Origin: Bradyrhizobium icense
GTDB lineage: Bacteria; Pseudomonadota; Alphaproteobacteria; Rhizobiales; Xanthobacteraceae
Reading direction: 5' to 3'
DNA length: 64,000 nt
NCBI RefSeq assembly: GCF_001693385.1
Contig: NZ_CP016428.1
Span: 7,740,001-7,804,000 of the forward strand
Shown here: piece by piece, positions 17,931 to 27,086 of the stretch
How the letters are laid out: each line of letters opens with the position of its first letter
Position numbering within the stretch: position 1 is the stretch's first letter
Translations under genes and position numbers: made by a program
Notes under the pieces: model-generated
The model's database searches: none
Told to the model about the DNA's origin: nothing
The model's input: only the letters and a program-made list of their open reading frames with translations

Positions 17931-19286
17931 TTACTTCCCGATGAAATGTCCGATTCCCATCGCGACCACGCTGAGCAGCATCGCCGCGGTGGACAGCCAT
18001 CCGAGCCAACAGAGCGGACCGTTGATGACGTAGCGGTCCATCACGTCCCTGCGCCGGGCCATGAGCATCAGCAAAACCATCACGGGCACGGCGAGCACGC
18101 CATTGATGACCGCGCTCCAGTACAGCGCCGAGATCGGGTTGATCTGCGTGAAGTTCAACGCGATGCCTATGCCAGCCGAGAGCGCCAGCGTCGCATAGAA
18201 CGCGGCGGCGGCCTTGGGCTTGCGCGCGAGCCCGACCGGCCATCGCCGTCCCTCGCCAACGGCATAAGCCGCGGCGCCGCCGAGCACCGGGATCGCCAAC
18301 AGGCCGGTACCGACGATGCCCAGCGCAAAGATTGCTTCCGCGAATGGGCCGGCAATCGGACGCAGCGCTTCGGCCGCGTCCGCCGAGCTCTGGATATCGG
18401 TCTTGCCTGTCGCATGCAGCGTCGCCGCGGCGGTTACGATGATCGACAATGCGATCAAGTTGGAGAACGCCATGCCAATGATGGTGTCGGCGCGGATGCG
18501 GTTGAATTCCCGCTGCGCCCCGTGGTGCTTTTCGATCAGGGGCCGCTTGGTCTTGTCGACGCGCTGATCTTCGGCTTCCTGCGAGGCCTGCCAGAAGAAC
18601 AGATAGGGCGAGATCGTGGTGCCGAGGATGGCGACGATGGTGGTGAAATAATCGACGCTCCAGGTCGGGCGCGGAGCGAGAATGCCGACGAGCGCGTCAT
18701 CCCACGAAACCTTCGCAAAGGCGAGCGCGGCAACATAAGCGAACAGGCTGAGCGTCAGCCATTTCAGCACCGACACGTAGCGCCCGTAATCGAGGAAGAT
18801 CTGCGCCGCGACCGAGGTTACGCCGAACAGCACCACATAAACGATGCTGTGGCCGCCGATCAGCAACTTGGTCGCATCCGCCATGGCACCGAGATCGGCG
18901 CCGATGTTGATGGTGTTGGCGATGAACAGCAGCGCCACCACCACATTGAGCAACCATGGCGAATAATGCCGGCTCACATTGCCCGCGATACCATGCCCGG
19001 TGACGCGGCCGACGCGGGCGGATATCTCCTGGATCGCCGCCATCAGCGGAAACGTCAGCAGCATGGTCCAGCCGATGCCGTAGCCGAGCTGTGCGCCGGC
19101 CTGGCTGTAGGTGCCGATCCCGGACGGATCGTCGTCGGAGGCGCCAGTGATCAGGCCGGGCCCGAGCGCTTTGAGCGCGTCGCGAAGGCGAAACGAACGA
19201 TGTGCCTTGGCCCGCGCTGCCGGTTTGTTGTTTCCGGCGCCCGTATGGGCGTGGTGCTTTGGATGCGACTTGTTGCGAACTGACAT
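17931..19286 (-). CDS. NRAMP-family transporter with non-canonical metal site
   Basis: A 451-residue membrane protein of the NRAMP fold with about 11 helices. TM1 reads GASDDDPSGIGTYSQAGAQ, where classical NRAMP proteins have DPGN. The TM6 region reads GTTISPYLFFWQASQEAED, where classical members have an MPHN motif. The usual metal-binding Met is therefore absent, so manganese/iron selectivity cannot be assumed; magnesium or another ion is possible. The N-terminal 40 residues are His/Lys-rich (KSHPKHHAHTG). The ATG at 19286 is chosen; the open frame extends 25 codons further. It stands alone. Confidence 0.82.
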   Translation of the reverse strand: MSVRNKSHPKHHAHTGAGNNKPAARAKAHRSFRLRDALKALGPGLITGASDDDPSGIGTYSQAGAQLGYGIGWTMLLTFPLMAAIQEISARVGRVTGHGIAGNVSRHYSPWLLNVVVALLFIANTINIGADLGAMADATKLLIGGHSIVYVVLFGVTSVAAQIFLDYGRYVSVLKWLTLSLFAYVAALAFAKVSWDDALVGILAPRPTWSVDYFTTIVAILGTTISPYLFFWQASQEAEDQRVDKTKRPLIEKHHGAQREFNRIRADTIIGMAFSNLIALSIIVTAAATLHATGKTDIQSSADAAEALRPIAGPFAEAIFALGIVGTGLLAIPVLGGAAAYAVGEGRRWPVGLARKPKAAAAFYATLALSAGIGIALNFTQINPISALYWSAVINGVLAVPVMVLLMLMARRRDVMDRYVINGPLCWLGWLSTAAMLLSVVAMGIGHFIGK

Positions 19287-19370
19287 GCCAAGAGCCCAGC
19301 CCGGCGAACAACGAACCTGACGGGCACAGGTTCCAGACCACGAGCTTGTTCGTTGCCCCATGGAGGTCCG

Positions 19371-20153
19371 TCACGCAGCGCGCAGCGGCTCGATGATCGT
19401 GGCTACGCCCGGCTCCAGAATCCGCAAACGCTGTCCAAAGCCCAGCGTGTCGAAGGTTGCGCGCAGATCGTTCGCACTCTGGCGGAAATGCTTCCATCCT
19501 TCGGTATGTACGGGCACGATCACCGCATCCGGGAATGCGCGCGCGGTCTCGATCGTGTCGTTGGTGTCCATCGTGATGTGAAACGGGCCGCGGGTTTGTG
19601 CCGCGCCCGCGAACGGCAGCACCACGCCAGCCTTGAACCGCTTCGCCACTTCGGCAACGCCGTCGTACCAGACGGTGTCGCCGCTGATGTAGATCGGACG
19701 GCTGCCCGGCCTGCTCGACGAAACCACGAAGCCGATCACGTCACCCGCCAGCGGTTCGATTCCCGCCGGGCCGTGACGCGCCGGCGTCGCGGTAACGGTC
19801 AGCGAATGACCGTTCTTGCCGGCCAACTGCGTAGACGCCCATGGCGCGAAGCCTTCGGCATGGCCGCCGAGCCGCTTTGCACCAATCTCCGTCGTCAGCA
19901 CGCGCCTGGCGGATTTGAGAAAATCGCGCCCCGAATGGTCGAGATTGTCCGAATGCTGGTCATGGCTGAGCAGCACGGCATCGACCTCGCCGATATCATG
20001 CGCGCTGACAGCGGGACCGACCAGCTTTTCCAGTTTCACGTGCGGCAGTTGATAGGCGCCGGGCTCGTCGAAGGTCGGATCGGTCAGCAGCCGGAAGCCG
20101 TCGACTTCGATGAGCGCGGTCGGGCCGCCGATCAGGGTGATGGTAACTGTCAT
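19371..20153 (-). CDS. MBL-fold metal-dependent hydrolase
   Basis: A 260-residue beta-lactamase-fold protein of the UlaG/Lactamase_B_2 type: TLIGGPTALIEVDGFRLLTDPTF, then LLSHDQHSDNLDHSG with the metal-binding HxxHxDxxD-like motif, ATPARHGP, YISGDTVWYDG and PVHTEGWKHF. No signal peptide, so cytoplasmic. It is 20 bp downstream of the EamA exporter gene on the same strand and both probably form an operon controlled by the divergent LysR protein. The substrate is unknown. Confidence 0.85.
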   Translation of the reverse strand: MTVTITLIGGPTALIEVDGFRLLTDPTFDEPGAYQLPHVKLEKLVGPAVSAHDIGEVDAVLLSHDQHSDNLDHSGRDFLKSARRVLTTEIGAKRLGGHAEGFAPWASTQLAGKNGHSLTVTATPARHGPAGIEPLAGDVIGFVVSSSRPGSRPIYISGDTVWYDGVAEVAKRFKAGVVLPFAGAAQTRGPFHITMDTNDTIETARAFPDAVIVPVHTEGWKHFRQSANDLRATFDTLGFGQRLRILEPGVATIIEPLRAA

Positions 20154-20173
20154 TGACTTACTCCTTGCGAAGA

Positions 20174-21088
20174 TTAACCGGCCGCCGCAGCGGGACGGGT
20201 CACCAGATAAATGCCGAGGGCAACGGGAACGATGCCAAGCAGGTCGCGCAATTCGACGTGTTCGCCGAGCACGAGGAACGCGAACAGCATGCCGAGCGGC
20301 GGCATCAGGAAGTGATAGGCACTCGCAGCCGTCGCGCCACATGCTTTCAGGAGATGAAACCAGAGCAGGTAAGCCAGGATCGAGCCCCCGAGCACGAGGA
20401 AAGCGAACGCGCCGGCGAGCCGCGCGCTCGGCACGATGTCGCCGACGCTGGAGAGCGTGAACGCGAACGGCAGCAGCACGATGCCGGCTGCGAGATTCTG
20501 CACGCCATTGCCGACCCAGAGACTTCCTTTCGGCGCCAGCACCTTGAACAGGATGGTGCCGACGACGATCGAGGCCAATGACGACAGCGTGAACAGGATG
20601 CCGTGAAAACTGTCGGTTCCGACAGACATGCGGTGCCAGACGATGAAGGCGACGCCGGAGATGCCGAGCAAAAGTCCCGCCACCTTGCGCCAGGTCAGCG
20701 CCTCGCCGAGAAACAACGCCGCAAGCACGGCAGTGAAAACCGGATTGGCGCTGACGATCAGGCCGCCGAGGCCGGCCGATACCGTCTGCAAACCGGTGTA
20801 GCCGAGGCCGAGGTAAAGCGCGTTGTTGGCAACGCCGAGAATCGCAAAAATGCCGGCATCGCGCCAGGTCAGCGAGGACCATGCCTCGCCGCGCAGCGCC
20901 GTGATGCCGAGGATCAGGATTCCCGCGAGCGAAAATCGCGCCGTGAGCAGGATCAGCGGCGGGCAGTCGGTGACGCCGACCTTGCCGGCGACGAAGGCAA
21001 AGCTCCAGAGCAGACAGAACAGGCCGATATAGAGCGGTAGCAGATTGAAGCCGGCGCGGGAGACCGCGACCGAAGGGGCGGGCGACAT
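20174..21088 (-). CDS. EamA/DMT-family transporter
   Basis: A 304-residue protein with ten predicted membrane helices in two repeated EamA units (about residues 15-145 and 160-295), containing conserved stretches such as GGLIVSANPVFTAVLAALFLGEALTWRK and the equivalent PPLGMLFAFLVLGEHVELRD. Proteins of this superfamily export small metabolites such as amino acids across the inner membrane. It is divergent from a LysR gene 99 bp away, a standard arrangement for a LysR-controlled exporter, and is followed by the MBL hydrolase gene. Confidence 0.9.
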   Translation of the reverse strand: MSPAPSVAVSRAGFNLLPLYIGLFCLLWSFAFVAGKVGVTDCPPLILLTARFSLAGILILGITALRGEAWSSLTWRDAGIFAILGVANNALYLGLGYTGLQTVSAGLGGLIVSANPVFTAVLAALFLGEALTWRKVAGLLLGISGVAFIVWHRMSVGTDSFHGILFTLSSLASIVVGTILFKVLAPKGSLWVGNGVQNLAAGIVLLPFAFTLSSVGDIVPSARLAGAFAFLVLGGSILAYLLWFHLLKACGATAASAYHFLMPPLGMLFAFLVLGEHVELRDLLGIVPVALGIYLVTRPAAAAG

Positions 21089-21187
21089 GGGTAGTCTCCT
21101 TACATCCCATGATCTAGGGTCGCGCCTTGATATTTGGAAATTAAATGATAAACTGATAGCCAGCGGATTTGTAAATGGAGCATTGCC

Positions 21188-22051
21188 ATGCTCGATTTGG
21201 AGTTGCTGCGCAGTTTCGTTTCGGTCGTCGACGCCGGCGGCTTTACCCGCGCCGGCGAGCGCGTCCACCGCACGCAATCGACCGTCAGCCAGCAGATCAA
21301 GCGGCTGGAAGACGACATCGGCCAGCCGCTGTTGAACCGCAATGGCAAGGATGTGACGCCGACGGAGGCCGGCGAGCGACTGCTCTCCTATGCGCGGCGG
21401 CTGTTGTCGCTCGCCGAGGAAGCCCGCGACGTGGTGGCGCGGCCGGAAAGCGAAGGCGCGATCAAGCTCGGCATCCCCGAGGATTTCGCCGCCTATCGTC
21501 TCGCCAAATTGCTGGCGACGTTTTCGCGGTCACGGCCGGGCCTGCGGCTCGACGTGCGCGCCGACCAGAGCACGTATCTGCGGCGCGACATCGAACGGGG
21601 CGATCTCGATCTGGCGCTGCTCAAGCGCGACGCAGGCGAGAAAGGCGCGATCGCGGTGTGGCCCGAGCAGGTGCACTGGGTCACCAGCAAAACCTATCCG
21701 GTCGATATCGACGCTGGCTCGGTGCCGCTGATCGGGTTTCCCGCCGGCTGTCTCTATCGTTCGCGCGCGATCCATGCGCTGGAAAGCGCCGGGCGATCCT
21801 GGCACATGGCCTATACTTCTTCCGGCCTCGCCGGCATCCAGGCCGCGGTCGCCGCAGGATTGGGATTGAGCATTCTCTCCGACATCGCGATCCAGGCCGG
21901 CCATCGCGTGCTCACGGCGAAGGACGGCTTTGCGCCAATCGACAAGACCGAACTGGCGCTGGTGGCCTCACCCGACGCCAGCCCCGCAACGCTGCGGCTC
22001 GCCGACCGCCTCGCCGAGTTCTGCGACAGCGTCGACGCGAAGGCGGCGTAA
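21188..22051 (+). CDS. LysR-family transcriptional regulator
   Basis: A 287-residue regulator with the N-terminal helix-turn-helix MLDLELLRSFVSVVDAGGFTRAGERVHRTQSTVSQQIKRLE (split here by family blocks at residues 1-20 and 21-41) and a LysR substrate domain. It is divergent from the EamA exporter, which it most likely regulates. The 99-bp gap is AT-rich for this genome (21110-21180) and should hold the binding site. The effector is unknown. Confidence 0.92.
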   Translation: MLDLELLRSFVSVVDAGGFTRAGERVHRTQSTVSQQIKRLEDDIGQPLLNRNGKDVTPTEAGERLLSYARRLLSLAEEARDVVARPESEGAIKLGIPEDFAAYRLAKLLATFSRSRPGLRLDVRADQSTYLRRDIERGDLDLALLKRDAGEKGAIAVWPEQVHWVTSKTYPVDIDAGSVPLIGFPAGCLYRSRAIHALESAGRSWHMAYTSSGLAGIQAAVAAGLGLSILSDIAIQAGHRVLTAKDGFAPIDKTELALVASPDASPATLRLADRLAEFCDSVDAKAA

Positions 22052-22095
22052 TCTCTCCAAGTGGAAAGCCGCTCCCCCTCCCCCGCCCTAAACTC

Positions 22096-22806
22096 TCAAT
22101 AACACCTTGACGCGGCTATCGCGTGCAGCCGGTTGTCGCCGAGCACATGCGCCATCAGGCCCGGCGTTGGAAAAATCTTCGCAAACGCCGGATCGCGGAT
22201 GCTGAGGCCCCCGGTATAGGCGCCGAAGGCCGGCATCACCGCGCGCTCGCCATCACTGGCAAAGCATCGCCGCTCCATCGATCGTCCCCGGGTGGCGACG
22301 CGCGCCTTGGGATGCAGATGGCCGGCGATTTCACCCGCCGCCCCCGTCGGCTCATGGCGGAACACGATCGGTCCGATCGCGACTTCGTTCGCCACCGTGC
22401 CGCCGAGGTCGGGCGGCAGGGCCGGATCGTGATTGCCCGAAATCCAGATCCAGTCGCGCCGCGCCTGTATCGCCGACAGCGCGTCGCGATCCGGCGCCGA
22501 CAGCCGCTGATGCGCGTCGCGATCATGAAAACTATCGCCGAGCGCAATCACCATGCACGGGTCGTGCCGCGCAATGACGGCGGCGAGACGGCTCAGTGTC
22601 GCCACCGTGTCATAGGGCGGCAGCAGCACGCCGCGCGCGGCGAAGCTCGAGCCTTTTTCCAGATGCAGGTCGGAGACGACGAGCAGGCGCTGCTCCTGCC
22701 AGAACAGCGCGCCGGAGAGATCGGCAACGAATGTCACGTCGGCAACCATGACCTTCGAGGCGCGCATCTGCTGATCGTCTCCCGAAGACTGCGCCCCTGC
22801 CGTCAC
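22096..22806 (-). CDS. pdeM: Ligase-associated DNA damage response endonuclease PdeM
   Basis: A 236-residue calcineurin-like metallophosphoesterase with all metal motifs: VVSDLHLEKG, ALGDSFHDRD, ISGNHDP and AGHLHPKA. In proteobacteria this protein is encoded with an ATP-dependent ligase, an Lhr-like helicase and an MBL exonuclease and is assigned to DNA damage response. It lies 12 bp downstream of the helicase gene here, in the same operon. The start is uncertain: GTG at 22806 is given, but the ATG at 22767 (MRASKVMVADVTFV) also fits. Confidence 0.9.
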   Translation of the reverse strand: MTAGAQSSGDDQQMRASKVMVADVTFVADLSGALFWQEQRLLVVSDLHLEKGSSFAARGVLLPPYDTVATLSRLAAVIARHDPCMVIALGDSFHDRDAHQRLSAPDRDALSAIQARRDWIWISGNHDPALPPDLGGTVANEVAIGPIVFRHEPTGAAGEIAGHLHPKARVATRGRSMERRCFASDGERAVMPAFGAYTGGLSIRDPAFAKIFPTPGLMAHVLGDNRLHAIAASRCY

Positions 22807-22818
22807 TTGCCTGCCCGC

Positions 22819-25542
22819 CTATCCCATCGCCTCTTTGACGAGTTCATCGGCGGCCTCCGCCAGCAACTCATCTCCCGCTTCGCCATAAACTGACTCGCGG
22901 CCGATTTCCAGCATCACCGGCACCGCCAGCGGCGAAACGTGTTCGAGTTCCCGATGGGTGATTCGCCCGTGAATACGCGAGAGCATATCACCCAGACGCT
23001 TGAGATCGAGCAGGCCTGTTGCGGCGTCGGCGCGCGCGGCGCGCAGCAGCACGTGGTCGGCCTGATGCTTGCGCAAGACGTCGTAGATCAGGTCGGTCGA
23101 GAACAGCACCTGGCGGCGGGATTTTTCCTCGCCGGTGAAGCGCCGCGCGATCAGGCCGGAGATGATGGCGCAGGTGCGGAAGGTGCGTTTCATCAGCGCG
23201 GATTCAGCGAGCCACGCCTCGAGGTCGTCGCCCAGCATGTCCGGATCGAACAGCGTGTTGAGGTCGAGCTTGCCGTGCCGGATCATGAACGACATGTCGC
23301 CGAGGCCCCATACCGCCAGCGCATATTCGTTGGCGACGAAGCCGAGCGGCCGCACCCGCGCCCGCTCCATCCGCCGTGTCAAGAGCATGCCGAGCGTCTG
23401 GTGCGCCAGCCGGCCCTCGAAGGGATAGCAGACGAGATAATGCTTGTTGCCGCGGGGAAAGGTTTCGACCAGCAGCTCGCGCACGGCCGGCACGCGGGAA
23501 AAATCCCGCTGCAGCGACAACCAGTCGCGCACCTGATCCGGCAGCGCATTCCACGCGCGCCGGTCGTCGAGCAATTTGCGGACGCGCTCGGCCAGATAAG
23601 TCGAAAGCGGAAACTTGCCGCCCATATAGGACGGCACTTTCGCGTCCTTGTCATTGGCGCGCGAGACGTAGACCACGTCCTCCGCAAGCGCCTCGTAGCG
23701 CACGACTTCACCGCCGAACACGAACGTATCGCCGATGACGAGACCTTCGATAAAGGCTTCCTCGATCTCGCCCAGCATCCGCCCGCCGCGGCCGAGCGCG
23801 CCGGTCGAGCCGGACCCGCCGCTGCGCGAGCGCACCAGGCGGACCTTCAGCATGGTCTCTTCGACGATGGTGCCGACGTTGAGGCGATAGCTCTGCCGCA
23901 CTTTTGGATTGGCGACACGCCAGCGACCTTGCTTGTCCTGCTTGATGCGCGCAAAGCGTTCGTAGGTCTTCAGCGCATAGCCGCCGGTCGCGACAAAATC
24001 GACCACGTCGTCGAAATCGGTCCGCGTCAGCGAGGCATAGGGCGCAGATGTCAGCACTTCCTCATAAAGTTCGTCGGAAAAAAAAGGCTCGCCGCAGGCG
24101 CAGCCGAGCACGTGCTGCGCCAGCACATCGAGCGCGCCGGTGCGCAGCGGCGGCGTATCCTGCGCATTCGCGGCGATGGCATCGATCGCGACGCGGCATT
24201 CGAGCACCTCAAAACGGTTCGCTGGGATCAGGACCGCGCGCGAGGCCTCGTCGATGCGGTGATTGGCACGGCCGATTCTTTGCATCAGCCGCGACGACCC
24301 TTTCGGCGCACCGACATTGATGACGAGATCGACGTCGCCCCAGTCGACGCCAAGATCCAGCGACGACGTGCAGACCACGCCGCGCAGCTTTCCCGCCGCC
24401 ATCGCGTCCTCGACCTTGCGGCGCTGGGCGACGTCGAGCGAGCCATGATGTAGCGCAATCGCGAGGCCATCGTCGTTCATGCGCCAAAATTCCTGGAACA
24501 GCATTTCGGCCTGGCTGCGGGTGTTGACGAAGACCAGCGTGGTCTTGTTGCGCCGGATCAGGTCATACATTTCGCCGAGCGCATGGCGCGCGGTATGGCC
24601 GGCCCACGGCAGCCGCTCCTTGGTGTCGAGCATCTCGACGATGGGCGCCGCCGCGCCGCCGGCCACGACGATATCCGCGGACACCTCTTTGCCGTCGCAC
24701 TGCGGCATCAGAAACCGCGCCAGCGATTCCGGCTCGGCCACCGTCGCGGATAGTCCAATCGCGCGCATCTCCGGCGCCAACCGCCACAACCGCGCCAATC
24801 CGAGCGAGAGCAGATCGCCGCGCTTTGACGTGACCAGCGCATGCAGTTCGTCGAGCACGATGCGCTTGAGGGAGCCGAACAAGAACGGCGCATCATCGGA
24901 CGACAGCAATAGCGCCAGTTGCTCCGGCGTGGTGAGCAGGATGTCCGGCGGATAGCGCCGCTGCCGTTGCCGCCGCGAAACCGGGGTATCGCCGGTGCGG
25001 GTCTCGACCTTGATCGGCAGCGCCATTTCGGCAATCGGCGTCTCCAGATTGCGCGCGATGTCGACCGCGAGTGCTTTCAGCGGCGAGATGTAGAGCGTGT
25101 GGAGACCGCCGGTGCGCTTGACGCTGCGGCCGGTCGAGATGAAGGTTTTTCTCTCGCCTTGGTGAGTATTCGCGGCAGGCTGTTCGGACTCCCTCCCCCT
25201 GAAAGGGGGAGGGTCGGGGTGGGGGTCAGCCGCTTGCTCCGTACCCGCGGCTGACCCCCACCCGTCGCGCTCAGGCGCGCAATTGCGCTGCCGAGCGCGC
25301 CGACCTCCCCCTTGGAGGTTTTCAGAGAGCTCCACCAGCGTCGGCAGAAATCCCGCCAGCGTCTTGCCGGCGCCGGTCGGCGCGATCAAGAGCGCTGAAC
25401 GGTCGTCGCCGGCTTTCGCAAGCAGCGCAAGCTGATGCTCGCGCGGCAACCAGCCGCGCGAGGCGAACCAGCGCCGAAAGCGCTCAGGCAGCAACGCGGC
25501 CGTTTCAAGCGGCGTGAGGGGCAAGGGATCGGTCGACGGCAC
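22819..25542 (-). CDS. Ligase-associated Lhr-like DEXH-box DNA helicase
   Basis: A 907-residue superfamily 2 helicase: Walker A APTGAGKT (residues 54-61), HTLYISPLKALAVDI, TTPEQL, DELH in IVLDELHALVTSKRGD, LSATVAEPE, VCTSSLDLGVDWGDVD and QRIGRANHR, followed by the long Lhr C-terminal region. It is a 3'-5' DNA translocase of the ligase-associated repair set. Residues about 76-145, between the TLVELSEN helix and HTLYIS, are a translated repeat insertion that the family does not normally have. The frame stays open through it. The start is a GTG at 25542. pdeM follows 12 bp downstream. Confidence 0.92.
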   Translation of the reverse strand: MPSTDPLPLTPLETAALLPERFRRWFASRGWLPREHQLALLAKAGDDRSALLIAPTGAGKTLAGFLPTLVELSENLQGGGRRARQRNCAPERDGWGSAAGTEQAADPHPDPPPFRGRESEQPAANTHQGERKTFISTGRSVKRTGGLHTLYISPLKALAVDIARNLETPIAEMALPIKVETRTGDTPVSRRQRQRRYPPDILLTTPEQLALLLSSDDAPFLFGSLKRIVLDELHALVTSKRGDLLSLGLARLWRLAPEMRAIGLSATVAEPESLARFLMPQCDGKEVSADIVVAGGAAAPIVEMLDTKERLPWAGHTARHALGEMYDLIRRNKTTLVFVNTRSQAEMLFQEFWRMNDDGLAIALHHGSLDVAQRRKVEDAMAAGKLRGVVCTSSLDLGVDWGDVDLVINVGAPKGSSRLMQRIGRANHRIDEASRAVLIPANRFEVLECRVAIDAIAANAQDTPPLRTGALDVLAQHVLGCACGEPFFSDELYEEVLTSAPYASLTRTDFDDVVDFVATGGYALKTYERFARIKQDKQGRWRVANPKVRQSYRLNVGTIVEETMLKVRLVRSRSGGSGSTGALGRGGRMLGEIEEAFIEGLVIGDTFVFGGEVVRYEALAEDVVYVSRANDKDAKVPSYMGGKFPLSTYLAERVRKLLDDRRAWNALPDQVRDWLSLQRDFSRVPAVRELLVETFPRGNKHYLVCYPFEGRLAHQTLGMLLTRRMERARVRPLGFVANEYALAVWGLGDMSFMIRHGKLDLNTLFDPDMLGDDLEAWLAESALMKRTFRTCAIISGLIARRFTGEEKSRRQVLFSTDLIYDVLRKHQADHVLLRAARADAATGLLDLKRLGDMLSRIHGRITHRELEHVSPLAVPVMLEIGRESVYGEAGDELLAEAADELVKEAMG
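25108..25318. repeat. Palindromic repeat inserted in frame in the helicase gene
   Basis: The helicase frame is interrupted, without loss of frame, by about 210 bp not expected in the family. The core (25190-25318) holds two perfect hairpins: a 10-bp stem (25191-25200 with 25204-25213) and a 17-bp stem (25217-25233 with 25247-25263). The sequence, rich in CCCTCCCCC and GGGTGGGGGTC, is the kind usually found between genes in rhizobia. It is translated into a Gly/Arg/Pro-rich loop containing ADPHPDPPPFRGRE. Confidence 0.75.
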
Positions 25543-25604
25543 GGCAAAGAGGTAAGCCGTTGGAGCGGGTTCGTCGAGGGTAGCCGCGAAGCAATTCGGC
25601 CGCC

Positions 25605-25735
25605 CTCGTGTCCCGGGCGCGGTGCAGCGCGCAACGCTGCTCCGCAGAACCGGGACCGACGCCGCGACATTGTGGACCCCGGATCAGCAGCGCACCACGC
25701 CGCAAGGGCAGCGCGCTGCGCAGCATCCGGGGTAC
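25605..25735. repeat. Dispersed palindromic repeat (CTCGTGTCCCGG type)
   Basis: The segment starts with CTCGTGTCCCGGGCGCGG and ends with GCATCCGGGGTAC, enclosing GC-rich hairpins such as CGCGCAACGCTGC and a CGCTGCGCAGC stretch. A shorter relative with the same ends lies at 33529-33583. It fills the gap between the LivJ-like gene and the helicase gene. Confidence 0.6.
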
Positions 25736-25749
25736 GCCACCGCCCAGCC

Positions 25750-26979
25750 CTACTCCGTCACCGGTTTGTCTGAGATGTCCCAATCCTTGCCGTTGAAGAT
25801 CGAGATGTAGAGCGTCTTCATCGGCGTGTAGTCCTCGGGCGTGTAGCTGTAGTTGACGCCGTCGAGGAAATAGGGCGAATGAAAGCCTGCCAGCGTGGTC
25901 GCCTGCTTGAGGACGTTGGCGTGGGTGAGTTCATCGCCGCAGCGGCGCAGGATCTCCGCCATCGACGCGACCTGGCCATAGCCGGCAAAGGCGATGGTGT
26001 TGTCGGGATCGACGCTGGGGAGATATTTCTTGCGCAATTCCTCGAACGCCATCACGTCCGGGTCCTTCTCGAAGCGCGGCACGCCGACTTCCTTGGCGTA
26101 ACGGATGGCGACAATGCCGGTTGCGTTCTCGAGGCCGGCGGCAGCGAGTATCGAGCGGCCGGTCGATCCCGCCGACAACAGGTGCAGCGGCTTCCAGCCG
26201 AGTTCAGCCACTTTGCGGATCGACTGCGACGACGCCTTGCCGGTCGAGATGTTGTAGAAAACGTCGGCGCCGGATTTCGAGAGGTTAATGATCTGCGAAT
26301 CGATCGTCGGCTCGGTCAGATCGTAGGTCTGCTCCATGATCACCTTTGCGGTGCCGCCGGCATCCGCCAGCACCTTCTTGAAGGGGGCGAGGAAATCGCG
26401 GCCGAAATCGTCGTTCTGGTAGAGGATGCCGATCTTCGCGTTCGGCTTCACGCTCACGACATGCCGGGCGAGGATGCGTGCTTCGGTCGGATAGAGCGGC
26501 AGGCCCGCCATGGTCCATTTGAAGTTTTTTGGATCGTTCCATTTCGATGCACCGGTGTTGAGCAGGAGCTGCGGCACGCCCTTCGAGTTGAGATATTTGT
26601 GCACGGCAGTCTGCGGCGCGGTGCCGAGCGAGCCGTACAGCGCCAGCACTTCCTCCTGCTCGACCAGCCGCCGCGTCGCCTCGACGCATTTCGGCGCGCT
26701 GTAGGCGTCGTCCATGGTAAGGAATTTTACCTTGCGACCGTTGATGCCGCCCTTCTCGTTCAGCATCTGAAAATAGGCCTCGCCGACGCGGCCGAGCACG
26801 CCGTAGAGCGACCCGGGACCTGAATGCGGCACGGTCTGGCCGATCTTGATTTCGGTGTCGCTGGCGCCGGGATCGTATTTCTTCTCTGCCGCCCGGACGA
26901 AGGGCGCGGGCATGGCGGAAGCAAGGACGGTGGCCAGCGCAGTGGCGCCGAATTCGCGCCGGGTTTGTTTGTTCTTCAT
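25750..26979 (-). CDS. Branched-chain amino acid-type ABC transporter substrate-binding protein (LivJ-like)
   Basis: A 409-residue periplasmic binding protein. The N-terminus MKNKQTRREFGATALATVLASAMPAPFVRAAE has a twin-arginine-like TRREFG motif and signal peptide. The mature part starts with the family pattern SDTEIKIGQTVPHSGPGSLYG and includes GPYSAPKCVEATRRLVEQEEV-like blocks and LYQNDDFGRDF. These proteins deliver amino acids, amides or aromatic acids to LivHM-type permeases. The ATG at 26979 has GGGAGAA upstream. No permease or ATPase is adjacent, so it is an orphan receptor placed inside the repair gene cluster. Confidence 0.88.
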   Translation of the reverse strand: MKNKQTRREFGATALATVLASAMPAPFVRAAEKKYDPGASDTEIKIGQTVPHSGPGSLYGVLGRVGEAYFQMLNEKGGINGRKVKFLTMDDAYSAPKCVEATRRLVEQEEVLALYGSLGTAPQTAVHKYLNSKGVPQLLLNTGASKWNDPKNFKWTMAGLPLYPTEARILARHVVSVKPNAKIGILYQNDDFGRDFLAPFKKVLADAGGTAKVIMEQTYDLTEPTIDSQIINLSKSGADVFYNISTGKASSQSIRKVAELGWKPLHLLSAGSTGRSILAAAGLENATGIVAIRYAKEVGVPRFEKDPDVMAFEELRKKYLPSVDPDNTIAFAGYGQVASMAEILRRCGDELTHANVLKQATTLAGFHSPYFLDGVNYSYTPEDYTPMKTLYISIFNGKDWDISDKPVTE

Positions 26980-27086
26980 TGTTGTTTCTCCCTTAGGGGA
27001 GCCTTGATCCGGCATTCCCTCGCCCGTGGCAATAGCTGACATGTCATACGCAATGCCGCCATTCGCAGCGTGCGTAGCGTCTAGAC

